From assembly GCA_019321725.1 (NCBI GenBank), contig CM033113.1:8246001-8310000 (forward strand): a DNA stretch of 64,000 nt, given 5' to 3'. Shown here in pieces: positions 13,621 through 27,685 of this stretch (positions are counted from its first letter, which is position 1; each line of letters begins with the position of its first letter). Made by a program: the position numbers and the translations under genes. The notes under the pieces are model-generated. The model saw only the letters and a list, made by a program, of their open reading frames with translations, did not search any database and was not told the DNA's origin. The DNA comes from Paulownia fortunei (Eukaryota > Streptophyta > Magnoliopsida > Lamiales > Paulowniaceae).

Positions 13621-14187
13621 AAAAAACCTGAAGTGGATTATCGAACTTATGTACGCATATGTCTTATGAATTCTAATTTAGGGGGAAAAAAAACAAATAA
13701 GTTTGGCGTAATTCTCGTTCTCTCCCGCATTTTAATAAATTCAAACTATAACCATGAAATTTTAGGAAATATATTTGTGTACACACATTTAGAGGTGTGA
13801 ATGAATCGAATCAAATTAAAATTTTAATACATTATTTCACCAAACTTGAACCGATAATTCGGTTCGATTCATAAAAAAATTCAAAAATTTTGATAGAATT
13901 TTGGTAAAACCATTTAAAAAAAAGAAATGATAAATAAGTAATAAAAATTTGGCTCAGAACCAAACCAAACACTTGAAAAGAATAATGTAGCCATCCAAAT
14001 TCAATATTCAGCTTCTCAAACTCTTTATGCTTACAATTAATTGATATCTATCAACTTCAGTTTACAACAACATTATGAATGGAATTGATAAAGTGCTTTC
14101 AATTTGCACTCCAGCAACAATAAACAAATGTCCCTCTATGCAGCTACAACATTACTCACATAAATTAGCATAATATTCAAAAAATTC

Positions 14188-14192
14188 AGATG
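14188..14192. other. Target site duplication AGATG, left copy
   Basis: AGATG directly abuts the left LTR. The same five bases follow the right LTR at 19879-19883. A 5-bp duplication is what copia integrases make. Confidence 0.88.
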
Positions 14193-14477
14193 TGTTGTAA
14201 AATGATGAGAAATTATATGTAATAAATGATAGAAAGTAAAGAATTATTGTAAATGAATACTAAAAAGAAGAATGCAAATGAAAACTTCAAATTTTCTTTC
14301 TAATTGTTTATTATATATTGAAGAATACCATTTATTTATAATAACTAACATTATAATGTGTCATTTTCATAATTTAACACAAAATAATAAACACTGAATA
14401 AAAGTGAAATTAGTGTACCACTTGACAAATTTAGTGCACCACTTATAAATGGATATTCATTTTATATATTTACAACA
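14193..14477 (-). repeat. 3' LTR of the copia element
   Basis: This is a 285-bp repeat beginning TGTTGTAAATAT and ending TTTTACAACA when read on the minus strand. It matches 19613-19878 along its length, with many small differences and an indel. It is preceded on the minus strand by a polypurine tract AAGGGGGAA (14478-14486), as expected for a 3' LTR. Confidence 0.9.
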
Positions 14478-17400
14478 TTCCCCCTTGGATACTCATATAC
14501 AAAGAATATGTTTCGTTAAAACTTTATGAAAAAAAAATTAGTAAAAGAAAAATAGTACATCATTCTTGTGTAAATATGCATTATAAACTGCGTCATTAAA
14601 AACATTGTCAGTAAAAACTCAATGGGATAAAAATCTTGGTCAAAGAAAAGCTCTCCTCATTCATATAATATCTTTATGTCGATGTATTCCAATATCATAT
14701 CTCAATTTTTTAAATGTTGTAATAGGTAATGTTTTTGTGAATAGATCTATTAAGTTGTTACTAGAGCGAATTTGATGGATATCTATATCCTCTTTCTTTT
14801 GAAGTTCGTACGTGAAAAAAAGATTTTGGTGAAATGTACTTAGTGCTATCTCTTTTAATATAACATCCTTTAATTTGGGCTATAAATGTTACATTAACAC
14901 TATTGGATTTTCTTTATTAAATGAAAAATCGCAAGTTTCTCATATGTTGAATGAGAGATTTCAACCATACGTATTCTCGACTTACTTCATGTGTTGCCAA
15001 GATTTCAGCATGATTTAAAGAAATGGCTATAAGAATTTGTTTTGTAGAGCGCCAAGAAATACCAATACCACTGTATGTAAATAATTAATCTATTTGTGAT
15101 TGTATTTTGTGTAGATCAGACAAATATTCAGTATTAACATATTTAATTAATTCCGACTTTTAATCATTTGAATAAAACAAACTCATATATATTGTTTCTC
15201 TGAGATATCAAATAAACTGTTTAATACCATTATAGTGTATTCTAGTTGGAAAAAAACTATATCTTGCTAATAAATTAATAGAGAAAACTATGCTAAGTCT
15301 TGTACAAACTAGCAAGATATGTTGGTGCGTCAATAATTCTAAAATATGGTACTTTAGGATCAAGAATTTTTTCATCATCATCTCGATGACGAAAATGATA
15401 TTTTTCATATCAGAGGATCGAACAACCACATGAGAACTTATTGGATGGGATTTATCCATATTAAAAATATTTTAATACATTTTTAATATAACTTGATTGA
15501 TGAACAAAAAATCCCTCCAGTTAAATACTCAATCTGCAAGTCGAGACTTAATGTCAGTCATCTCAAATTCTTTATTTAAATAGTTTACTTCTACTTTTGA
15601 AATTTCATCAAAAGTTCCAATGACGTTCAAATCATTAATAATTATAGCAAATACAGAATTAGATTTCTTTATAAAATAATTAGGCAAATGGGACATTCCA
15701 TTAATAAATAGTCATTGAGTTGTTTATAACTCATGAGTCAGGATTGCTTTAATTCACACAAACCCTTTTAGTACATTTCTCGAGAAATTGAATTACATGC
15801 TTCAAGCATTTAAAATTCTTTATGGATTTTCATATAAATAAGTAAGTTATATGATTACATTCATAAGACGCGTATTTAAATTTTTTCAAACTGCAAAGTT
15901 GATAAGAATTCTTAATGGTTGCATCCACCCATGAGAATATGCCCCTTTATAATTAATATTTGGTCTTTGTGAAAAATCTTTGTGTAACGAGTTGTGATTT
16001 ATATCCCACAACTTTATTATTCTCATTTTATTTTTACACAAAGACTCATTTTTATGTTATTGATTTTATATCCTTTTATGTTTGGACTACAAGTTCAAAT
16101 ACCTCATTTTTTACGAGCGAATTTAATTTAGCTTGAATTGCGTCTTTCATTTTAACCAATCATTTCTATGCCAACATTCTTCAACTATCCTTGGTTCATG
16201 AATCTCATTTTCTGTTTATAACATCAAGTGTTATTTTACATATAAAATTATTGTCAGACAATTATTTCTTCAATTCCATCATTTTCAATATTGACATAAT
16301 TTATTGAGAACTGAATATTTTTCATTATTTTCAGGTACCTGAACCTCTTTTGGGGTTTTAATTATGTCCATCATTTCTTACTGGAATATTAGCATCCTTA
16401 ATAAGACCATTTTGATTAATAGCTCATTTCTTTTTTCATGGACATTTTTTTTATCTTTAGAACAGATTGGTCTACCATGTTTTCAAACGTGCGTTGGATT
16501 CATTAGCTATGCATAGTCCTATTGGGACATCAATTATTTTTGGAGTATTATCAGCTGGTATATATGACTTTGTCATTTTCTTTGAGTCATTAAATACATC
16601 AGATAGTTGATTAGCTATTTTTACAAATAAATTATTTTTTGAACTTTAGGTTCATATTGATTTGTACATTCTTTTCCCAACTGTTTCTTTTCTCCATTTT
16701 AAGGCCAGAAAAACTATTTCATTAAAATGACAGTCGACAAATCGTACTATAAAAATATCACTTGTAAGAGTTTTAAAATACTTAATAATTGAATATGATT
16801 CATATCTAATATATTTTCCCAACCTTCTTTTTAAACCCATATTAGTGCGCTGTGATAGACCAATTGTGACATAAACCGAACAATAAAAAATTCTTAGATG
16901 GGAGATATTTGATTCTTAACCAGTAACAAATTGTAATGGGCAATATTTATGATATCAGTTGGTCTTATGTGAATAAATGCTATTGCATACATTATGGCAT
17001 GTCCCCAAATAGAATTGGATAGTTTTATTCTCCTAAGTAAATGTCTAATAATCAATTTTAATCTTTTAATAAGATATTCTGCTAACTCATTTTATGTATG
17101 TATATGAGCAAAAGAATGCTCAATTATAATCCCAGTTGACAAACAATAATCATCAAAAACTTAAGATGTAAATTCTCCAACATTATCAAGATGATAGACT
17201 TTATTGCATATTCTAAAAATTGGGCTAACAAATAGATTATTTGAGCAATTAATCTTGCAAATGCCAAATTGCAAGTAGATAATGGGCAAATATGGAACCA
17301 TCTAGTAGATACATCTATTAATACCATAAAATACCTAAATGGTCCATATGCCAGATTAAAAACCCATATATATTTTCATAAATTCGTTCCAAAAATGCAA

Positions 17401-19612
17401 GGAATTTAATATTAACTTTAATTTTTGATGGTTTAACAATCAATTTTCCTTGTGAACATGCAACAACTGAGAATTAATTAAAGTGAAGAATCTTCTAGTT
17501 CTTCAATACATATCATTTAAATTTTCAATAATTCTTCACATCATAATTGATTTGGTATGACCCAACCGATCATGTCAAACAATAAAAGTTCTTATAATTG
17601 TAAACTTTTGGTTTACTACTGCATTTATCTCAATTGCATCAATATATGTGTAGTATAAATTGAAAGATAAGGTACGTAACATTTTTAATATACATTTTTC
17701 TCTTAAGACAATAGATGTAATATAAAAATATTCTATATTTGTCTCGTTAACAGATTCAATATAATAGTTATTTTGGTGTACATCTTTAAAACTTACCAAA
17801 TTTCTCTTTGATTTAGAAGAAAGCAAGGCACTTTAATAGTTAATTTTGTCACTCAAGACAATATAATGTTAGCTCTTCCGGAGCCTTCAATAAAAGTTGC
17901 AGTGCCTGATATTGTATTAATATTGACTTTCTTCATTATCAAATTAAGAAATATTTTTATTTACAAAATGTGTCACTACACTGTTCATTAAGCAAATACC
18001 GTTATCATTGATATTAAATCAATAAAAGCATAAGAATTGTCCAATTTTCTTTTATTAAGGAAAGAAAATGCATAAAAATTAAGAAAGTATCATAACATGA
18101 AAACTTCAAATATGGAAAAAAAAATCACACTTAACTCAAGAGAACATCAGAAATTAATCATATACAATTTATGATATATTAAATCATATCAATAAAAGAG
18201 TCATTGATTTGATCCACTTATTCAAAGAGACATGTGACATCTAAGTGTGTCATATTTGATTTTGTCATCATGAGTACCATCATCATAATTATCATGATAT
18301 ATCAAGTTTGTCTTTATATTATTTCATTCACTTCAGGGAATTTAGTAGAATATTTTGGACAAGATTCTTGTTTTTTTTATCAAAAGCACATTGTTTTTCT
18401 TGGCCATAAGAAGACATACGATTGATCCATAATATTTCATAAACTTTGTTCTCAGTGTTACTACTTTAGAAGTATATACGAGATATGAACATATTTTTCT
18501 CTTCTTTAGTAATTTTGTTTTTTTTCACGTAATATTATTAAAATAAAAAAAAATTGCCATCTCACTTGAAGATATAAATTATAATAATCATCTCACTTGA
18601 ACTGATATCAAGATAAATAACAATATTATCTATGAGAGACCTATAATATGTGTGTGTATATTTTCATTTAAAAGTCACCACCTGTTGGTGGGGTTTACAT
18701 AAGTTGCTAATGAAGTTTATTAACATCCAAAAATTATCATGCCAAGAATTGTTTTCAACATCTAGTAATTGTGCTTCTGCATGTTTTTCGTGACAATTAT
18801 ACAACAAATAAGGATAACTCCAATATGCTTTGCATGACCATTAAGCATATTTAGCGATCCTGAAGTTAGGGTAGTTCAGTAGCAAAATAGAAAAGTAGCA
18901 TGATGTTCCTTTTCCCAAAATAAAATTCTATATGAAGGAAACATGGTGATTTCTGTCAAATAGAACTAAACAACACATTATTAATTATGACAATAATCAA
19001 CACTTATGGCCTTACCTTCTGTGGATGCAAACACTTAAAACAAATGCTTCTCCTCATAATCATGCACCAAACGAGTTTAGGAACACTTAATCATATTTGC
19101 ATGGTGCAATATGTCACTGACAAAACACATTCTGAACTATATTTATTATTCAGGAATTCATAATTCTAATAAATTACATTTGAATTACTATAACAAATAC
19201 GAGTAATTTTAATTAACAGTAATGAATGCTTAAATAAATTTAAGCACTAAGAAAGATTATTAACAGAATCAGCTGGCAGAAAGCGCTCAAATATAGACTA
19301 TGTTGTTATTTAGTTACTTGGTAATTTCTACTAATATATTGAATAAACTTCATAAATGAATAAACTATCTATGCTTACCAAATTGTCAACTGGAATAAGC
19401 AGCTGACAACAAAATCATTAATTTACAAATATGCTTAAGTAAATAAAGATTTAGGTCAAAGAGAGTCTAGTTTTTGGTGCAGAACATATATCCATCCAAA
19501 GCTTTACTGAGAAATTCTAACAAGAAATTTTGGGATGTGATCATGATCTTCATTGGTTAAAGTGGTTAAGAGGCGTCGTTTTTAACTAAAACTTAAAGAA
19601 AATGCAACTTCG

Positions 19613-19878
19613 TGCTGTTAAATTCGTACTAATAATAAATTATATGTGATAAATGATGGAAAGTAAAGAATTATTGTAAATGAATATAAAGACAAGAATG
19701 CAAATGAAAGTTTCAATTTTTTTCTTTAATTGCTTACTATTTATAAATTAAATACAAGATATCATTTTCATAATTTAACATAAAATAATAAACACCTAAT
19801 AAAAGTGAAATTAGTGCATCATTTAACAAATTTAGTGCACTACTTATAAATGAATATCCATTTCATATATTTACAACA
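19613..19878 (-). repeat. 5' LTR of the copia element
   Basis: This is a 266-bp copy of the LTR, ending ATTTACAACA on the plus strand at 19878, immediately before AGATG. It is about 20 bases shorter than the other LTR and clearly diverged from it, which points to an old insertion. Confidence 0.88.
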
Positions 19879-20417
19879 AGATGTGTATTTCCAGGATCTT
19901 TATGAAACAGCTTTGGAGCAGCATTCGACGTCCTGTCTTCACTACTGATACCATTCCCCCTTTTTTCTCTGCTGACTTATTCTCAGTAATTATTTAGCCT
20001 CTAAGGGCTCAATCTGTAGATCATTACTGTATTCCCTATGGGAATAGTTGGGTCATTATAGCTGCGTGGCTAGGATATTGAAATTTAAGAATTATTGGGA
20101 ATGCTTGATGAATCAAATGGGGGCAAGGTGTGCAGATGGGCTGATAGGTGATCACACGGGCAATTGACAATGGCGAATGGCGAGAAGAGAGCCGCTTGCA
20201 ACGGCCGATGCAAGACTCGATTCAATCACAAACTTACAGAGCGTCGGTGGCTCGATCATGAATGTGTGTTGAGTCCCGTGACAATGCTAGACGGTAGTAG
20301 CTCGTGGCTGGTGGAGACTGGAGAGTGGAGATGGTAGCAGGGCGCGGTGTGTGACGCAGACATGAATGGGAAAAAGAACAGGACTAAATGACAGAAGAAA
20401 TGAAGAGAAGTGTGGAA

Positions 20418-20504
20418 TGTAATAGGAATGCGGAAGAGAAAAGTGTGCACTGTAATAGGAATGCGGAAGAGAAAAGTGTGCACTGTAATAGGAATGGGGA
20501 AGCG
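20418..20504. repeat. 33-bp minisatellite, about 2.6 copies
   Basis: The unit starts tgtaataggaatgcggaag and ends gaaaagtgtgcac. It is repeated head to tail at 20418, 20451 and 20484. The first two copies are identical and the third is partial with changes. It lies inside the right half of the hAT-like element. There are no spacers, so it is not a CRISPR array. Confidence 0.88.
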
Positions 20505-20674
20505 TAATATGGAAAATTTTGGCCTAAATCAAATGAAATTATATAAAAAAAATTATCTATTCAGTTTCGGTAAGAATACCAGTACGGAAACGGACTATCA
20601 AAATTTTGAAAAATGAAAAATCAAATACGAAATTGAATATTGGAAAACCGAATATCGAAAGGTGCACACCCCTA

Positions 20675-23600
20675 CAGACTCTAAAATCTGGCCTACAGAC
20701 TTATACTGATTTGCGAATATGTTTGCCAGTTTTTAAAAAAAAAAAAAAAAGACATATTGCAAAGACTTCACTATATCTTCTGAATTCCATAGAACATTGC
20801 ATAACAGATTTAGCCAAAATTTCGTCCACATTTCGCTTAGGAAAAACCCCTGAAATTCAAAATCCAAACATAAGGTCTAGACCTTACAAAACTTTTTAAT
20901 CATTTGGTTAATATATATATACATACATATATATATATATATTGATATGTATATTTATGTATGTGTGTTAGAAAATCCTTGCAATTCTTTTTGTTAAACA
21001 AAAACTCTTTCCCCTTGATCAAACTTAAGGAGCTTGAAATAAAAAGTAAATCATATTTTCGCAGTTTAACAACGTCTAACTGTTTATTTTAAAAGTTGAC
21101 AAGCATAGCCAGATCCCTTTCTGTTTTGACAAGCATTATTCCAGTTTTTTGGCTTAGATACAGTCACTTCATTTTTCAAACCATACATTTCTCACATTAA
21201 ATAAATTTTATAATATGATATCCATCCGTGCCTTTCTCACATTAAATAAATTACATAATAAAAAGGATATTATTTAAAAATAATATGTTTGCCTAAATTT
21301 ATTTAAAAAATCTTTTAAACTCATCTCATAACATGTTTTTAAAGCTTATAAATTGTTACATTTTTTCTAAAAAAACTCTTTAATATTTGAATAATATAAA
21401 ATCATGAAATTTATAAATATTAATAACGACAATTTATAATTAATATGATCAAAACTATTTTTTTTATTAAAATCCTAAAAATAAAAAAATCTCCTTACTT
21501 TTTTCAAAGAAACTTAAAAATTCTAATATATTATTTTGAAAATTTATAAACTTTTCTTTTAAAAATAGTTTTACCAAGCCGAGGAAAGTTCCCTCTATAC
21601 AGGATCTACACTTCTCACGTCAGCCCAAAAGAAGCTGAGGAATATAAACTTGAGAGAGCTCACAGTGTGCAACTTCCTGTGGATTAATAACCAAGACTAA
21701 TTTGTAGAGTATCACTACACAATACAATTACACACTAAAAAATCAACATCAAGATGTCATGCAGGAACAACTATCCCACCTTGTGCAACCATGACTATAG
21801 GACTACACAAGATTTTACACAAAAATCTGTGTCAAGCTGTAGACATGCAAGAACAATCTCAGAACGTGCCACACCACAAGATAGATCTAACTGTCTACCA
21901 AAGTACAATCAAGCCAATTGGACTGGATGATGAAAATCTTTCACTTTAAATTTATTGAATCTGTTAAAGCAAAAAGTTCAAAATTTCAAAGATGCACACA
22001 CACTTTTAGGTACTTTCTTATAGATATCAATTCATGTGTAAAATACGGATTTAAGAAATTTGTTGTTCAAGGAATCTTGATGAAGCTATCAACGCCCATC
22101 TGTCATGACACTGAATCCAAGTCCGAAAGTTGTTCAACTTATGTTTAGGATAAGAATAAGTGAAGCATGAACAACGGCAAGTTTTGTATTCAATGGCTGG
22201 CACAACCTACACAGGTTCCAGAATAAGCATAAAACATGGGATATCAAGTAGCACTATTTACCGGTTTCATCCCTCTTCTTCACTGCAAAGGCATGCAACA
22301 ATGAAGCCAAATCATATTTGAATAATTACTCAAGATGTCAAAGAGAAGGTTCATCAAGTTGAATTCATGTTGAAAAAACAATGAAATTACAAATCCGCAT
22401 ATGAAGGAGTCAGAGTTGGTATATTCCAATTTACAGTCAGAATGATCAGAGCTTATATAAATTCAGATTAAAATTTTATGTCCACAGATATGCAATAATG
22501 CTCCATTTCCACATTTTTTTATGTTACCAATTTCGGAGAGAGTAAGAGTGTTTGACCCCCCAAAGGCACAGACCTAGCATTTCCACTTAGCAATGGCACT
22601 TACAGCAAAGTCTTATACCAATACAACGCCCTGAGTCAGTACTAAAGCTCAGATAGCTAATAGAAAGGAGTAGAACATATGATCCATAGCACACCAAAGT
22701 CGGAAGAAAGCCAAAATATATCATAAATCACCTACATGTAATACTTCTTTAAGCATATTGCCACGATCAGTCGGTGGACCACCCTACATATTTTCATATG
22801 CACATTCCGTATAATCTAATCTCACTTACACACAACCAGAGCAGCCCCCACATCAATGTGGAAAGGAAACCAATCGGAAGCAGACTAACTAAAGGGTTAT
22901 AAAACAGAGTAACAGACACATCAAAATTACAAGAATCCATATGTAGAAATCGAAATGGAGACATTGCATCAGACTCCTTACAACTGAGGAGCTAATTTCT
23001 AACAAATCTATACTCTTATTTTTTATCAGTTTCATCTAAAATTGGAGCTCCAGATATTACACACAACATCACCATTATTGTGGGAAGTGAACATCACAAA
23101 TACTCACTCCTCAGCTTTCTCCAACCTTACCCAGATACAGAGATGGATAAGCAATATAGCCTATGAAGAAAATTCTCATGCTAGAAAGAACTCTTAAGAT
23201 CAGGATCAAAAAGAGGAAACTCCATCACTCCAACCTCCATACAAGAATAGTGCTGTATAACTATAGCAAACGAGTGGTGCTCTAAGGCAACCTGAAAAGG
23301 TGTTACCAGTTCATGAGACTCCCACCACTCCAAGTTGTGACCCAGGGGTTGCCATATCTCCTATGCTGAGTCTTCCTACATATCTGGAGGCCTGGATCTA
23401 GACAAAGTTATGGCTAATCCAGTTCAAATTAAAGCATAATACAGAAATCAATACCAGGGGAAATAGGGCAAACTTTACAAAAGCAATCAAATCATGACCA
23501 GGCCATGAACTCCAAGACAGAATAGATTAACCTTGCCAATGTGCCATGACCAGATGCTAGGGAACTTTAAGTGAGTGGAAGTTATTAAGTGGCGCATTCT

Positions 23601-26600
23601 GAAACTATATAACATGGTTTTTTTCCAGGTATTTCAACCTCTATTTGATGGTTTGACATATTCGGTAGAAAAGAGAGTAGAAAACATGGCAAGCAGGACA
23701 TGTTGATCCTCCCCACCACCCACCACCCACCCCAAGCTAGCTCCGAACCCCTAGTTAACTCAAGTTCTCCCCCAAAACAAACTAAATTAACAAAATAAAT
23801 AATTTATATGCATCTGATTCACATGCATAACCTAAGTGATGCAGAAGAGTAAAGAATTAAGTTCATAAGCATAACGTAAGTGGAGCAGAAGAGTAAAGAC
23901 TACAATATTACAAAGACTGGGCCTAATAACATGGGAATAAACTTTCATGCAGGATATATATTTTTGTGAATTTGATGATTGCAGATTTTTTCAGTAGTTT
24001 TTTTATATTTACTTTCAGTTTTAAGTGCTTTCATGTTGTTGAGTAGCACTCAGAATTAGAAGTTAAGTCTTAGTAGGATTACCTTATCTTTTCCTTAGTT
24101 GAAGGAGGAGAAATTGGATGTTGTACATAGTGATGTAACATTCATTATTTAGAAAGTTCATATCAGATTATTCACTTTTCAACTTCTTTCGATTGTGTGT
24201 TGCAGTTCCAAAGCCTTGGCATGCATGGAGTTCTAGGCATCAAACCGGTGTTTCTGTTTCTCTTCCTTAATATATCCATTCTTTCCTACAATTTTCAGTA
24301 CTTCTATCTTTCTCCAGCTCATAGACATCAGATACTACAAAGCCCACGCCTTTGCCCATCTTATAATCACTAGAACACCAGTAGAACCTAAACTGCTGTT
24401 AATAGGTACTGTTCAAAGCCCTAAACAGGCATTTCTCAAGGTTGTCCAACATCAATAAGGCATACAGGGATCACCAAATCAACTTCATTAATAATCACAG
24501 TCTTCTATAAGAAACAGGAAGTAATCAAACATCACTTGGTATGCTTACCTATAGGAGCATGAATCATTGCTCTCTTTCATATATATGTGTGAAGCAAAAA
24601 TGACAGGAGGAGAGTGAACTGTACCTTGAACAATACAAAGACAATGAACATGTACCTTGTGCGATTAAACTCCCATGAGCAATGATTCTTCTGTGTTGAG
24701 ATAATCAAACACTGATTAACTTGTCAGAATGGCAAAATTAACAGAAAATGAGATAATCTATTCTGAGAAGTCAAGAATGAGCCCTACCACTAAAATAGAG
24801 ATTGAAAGAGTAAACATTTGCCAGCTAAAACTTTCTTATTTTGAGTTTCCCAACAGCGATAAAGGACAAGAAAACAAAATCCATTCCAATGTACCAAAAG
24901 AAGAGAATGATACCTGAGGAGGTAGCAGAATTAAGGAAAGCATTGAAAACAAAATCTGGATCCATCCTAAAGTACGGCCTGAGCAAAATGCCAACAAATT
25001 ACAATGACATAGAAGGGAAAATTATGGTTTAAGCAATTTCGATCTTATGAGAGGCCAAATTCTCCAATGGAATGAGTGCGCATAGATTAGAAGTCATGGA
25101 ATATATCACGTTATCGGAAACACATGCTAATGCCACATCCAGAAAAGATGCAACCAAACTAAAAATATAGATATTAATGAAATATGATCAAATGGAAATG
25201 GGGCTTAGATATTAATTAAATAAGATCAAACAGAAATGAGGCTTGTTTTTCCACGCAAAACAAAACCATGCATGTCAAGCTAAAGAAGCAACAGATAAAC
25301 AAGTCATATAAAGGCTCCTAGGAAAATAAAACTTATTGAGATTTTTTCACGAATGCCAAAAGACTAGTCGAGAAATGATTTTATGGCAAACACTTGCCTA
25401 ATAGAACCAATTTCTGCACTCTAGCCATGGTTGTTCCCTCGAGACATTGGCTAGCGCATAGAAGATGCCAGATGTACACGGGACAAGGCCTTGTTTTGCA
25501 GGTATTTACAACTCTTAAGACACCAGTTCCAATGAAAATGCACAAATTGAAGTCCCTCACAGATATTGTCATCATGGGTGTAGACCTTTAAGGCAAGGGA
25601 ACAAGTGATAACTGACACTGAACTATACCTCAGGACTCAGATTAGCAATTATGTAACTGATCATCAATCATATCTCAAATATATCCAGAAAATACTTTAA
25701 TTAAAGACTAAAAAGACCATATACTGATCTGTATCTCCAATCGTAGTAACAACATGCAACAATTATTATATAGCAGGAAGATTATCTACATGGATCACAA
25801 TCTATAGTTGACTACACTAGTAAAGTTAGTTGAAGATGGAACATTATAACCCCACATTATTATCCCCTTTAGGTAACCAAGTAGCAAATAGACTAAAAGG
25901 GAATGCACCAAAAAAAAGAAAAATATACACATAAGCTTAAAGAGAAGGCTTCGTTATAAATAAATGAATGAGATAATTTACAACCTACTATCCTGTTGCT
26001 ATATTGGGATGGAGATTCAATGTCTTATCTTCAGCAATCACGAGTACATTGGAATGTAAAGCATCCATGTCCACATATTGATTACAGTACCTGTAACCGA
26101 ACAGAATTAAATGCTGCCAAGAAAAATGAGTTTAAACATGGTGAAGACTTCCTTGTAGAATTGCTGAGATGATCTGCAATATTATTTCCAGAGATACAGT
26201 AAATTAGTCCCGTCACTAATTCATTAAGAGCATGTCATGCAGGACACGAGAATAGACCATGTATCCAAGATAAATCATATAGAAGCTGTTTACACTAAAG
26301 ACGGCAAATTATGCACCAAGTGTCCACAAATGTCACTTTTTACTCTCACAAAATCCTGACTGGTGGTATAAAAAATCAAGTTTCATATTCTATTTGGCAC
26401 TGTTGCCACGACATCAAGATATAAATTTGTGAGGTGATTGTACACCATGCTATGTTTGTACACAAGGAAATCATATAGATGGGAAACAAACTTGCGTCTT
26501 GGCAGCAAATGACAAATAAAATATTCTCTAATTTGGTGTCACAAGAATAAAAGGTAAACAAACATTCATAAAAATCAAGCATGACAGAATTCGTCTTGCA

Positions 26601-27685
26601 CTCATGATTTTTTCATGTTCCGAAAAAGCAAACAAACTTGCAAATATTTGAAGTGAAGGAGTAGCGATGACAACAAATGAAGACACAAGAAGCTGCAGAC
26701 AGAAAAGGTGACAAATCATCGTCTTTGGTAATCTTTTAAATCCTTGCAGACAAATTTTGATTATTTCTGGTAAGGAACTTCCTCATATTGAATCCAACAC
26801 GAGTCAAAATTCATGGATGTAAAACTTGAATTAGCATTCGAATAGAAATACATTTCTTAGGTTTCAATCATTTCATCTAGGGTACTCAATCTGATTCAAA
26901 TCCAATTTCATGAGAGTTATACAACTCCAAATTGGAACTTCAAAGTAACTGAATCTTCCCCAGCAGTAATCAAATACAGTGTTCATGAACCCAAATGAAG
27001 ACACAATTATTAATAATTAGGAGTCAATTATACTCAATCATTTGATGCAAGCTATTATGCACATAGCACAAAATTTTCATAAGTTGAATTTACTTTACTA
27101 CAGTTATTAAATTAAGTCAAGGAAAAGCTGTCTTCCTATCTATATAAAATCTGATCCAGGTAAAAAATGAGATCAAAATTCGATTTGAAAGTATCGAAAA
27201 TAAATGAAAATGTTGTTGCCTTTATGCTTCCTTTCCCCTTCAATAAAAAATAAAACAAATCTGGAAGCAGCAATACATTCAAAACTAAGACGGCGGACTC
27301 AATGTACAATTCCCCTTAGGATATGAGTGACATGTTTATAGAAAAATTCATTCACGCATATAAAAAGAAACAAACATATATCAGCCACCACTGGATTATT
27401 CCGGTTTAAAGTTGAGATGGAACTAGTTTTCACATTATATCTTTGATAATAGGAAGTTTTTGGATTGTCACCTCATAGAAGTATGTTTTTAATAGATACA
27501 TCAGAAAAAGCAACCATGGATTAAGTTCAGGTGGCAGTGAAGCCTATAGAGTATTCACTACTCATAATGATTTAAACAGTAAGCCACTTATTTCATGTAA
27601 ATGAAATGAAAAGCTGATATTAAACAATGGTTCTGTCGAAGGTGGAGGTAACAACTGCGTCCTGATGCACTGTATTAACATATGA
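20675..27685. other. 7-kb region with no recognised gene
   Basis: There is a (TA)n run near 20910-20945, AT-rich DNA to about 21570, then more mixed sequence to the 3' end of CNOT9-B. I translated the longer frames by eye (for example 21918-22148 and 25394-25591) and recognise none. There are C/A-rich microsatellite-like tracts near 23705-23735. Part of the right end should be the 3' UTR of CNOT9-B. I could not find a third CNOT9 copy here, though a worn one would be easy to miss. Confidence 0.4.

Larger units (their letters stand above)
14193..19878 (-). mobile_element. Decayed Ty1/copia LTR retrotransposon
   Basis: The element is 5.7 kb with two LTRs, a polypurine tract at the 3' LTR and a perfect AGATG duplication. 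On the minus strand I see, in copia order, a GAG-pre-integrase region (about 17826 to 17575, CILKMLRTLSFNLYYTYIDA), the integrase core (about 17327 to 17124, MVLIDVSTRWFHICPLST), the integrase-RT linker (16840 to 16652, RRLGKYIRYESYSIIKY) and the RT end/RNase H region (15459 to 15208, LLARYSFFPTRIHYNGIK). All are broken by stops and frameshifts, so it cannot be autonomous. No standard tRNA-Met primer site was recognised inside the 5' LTR. The placement of integrase before RT separates it from gypsy types. Confidence 0.93.
13790..20674. mobile_element. hAT-like non-autonomous element, split by a copia insertion
   Basis: The left end reads TAGAGGTGTGAATGAATCG. The right end, read on the minus strand, is TAGGGGTGTGCACC followed by TTTCGATATTCGG. 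These imperfect terminal inverted repeats are typical of hAT-type elements in dicots. The inner sequence near both ends is rich in CGGTTCGATTC and CCGAATATCG phrases. The flanking 8-mers (13782-13789 and 20675-20682) agree at only 5 of 8 positions, so target duplication is weak. Without the inserted retrotransposon the element would be about 1.2 kb. It has no transposase. An alternative is two separate fragments of one repeat family. Confidence 0.6.

Noticed and set aside
13861..13872. GGTTCGATTC as a tRNA T-loop
   Set aside because: It has no cloverleaf partner arms around it, and it belongs to the terminal region of the hAT-like element.
20418..20504. Repeat array as a CRISPR-like locus
   Set aside because: The units are contiguous with no spacers, and the setting is plant nuclear DNA within a transposon.
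24000..24300. Possible LTR-like end sequence
   Set aside because: The wording is reminiscent of some LTR tails, but no second copy, primer site or polypurine tract was found.
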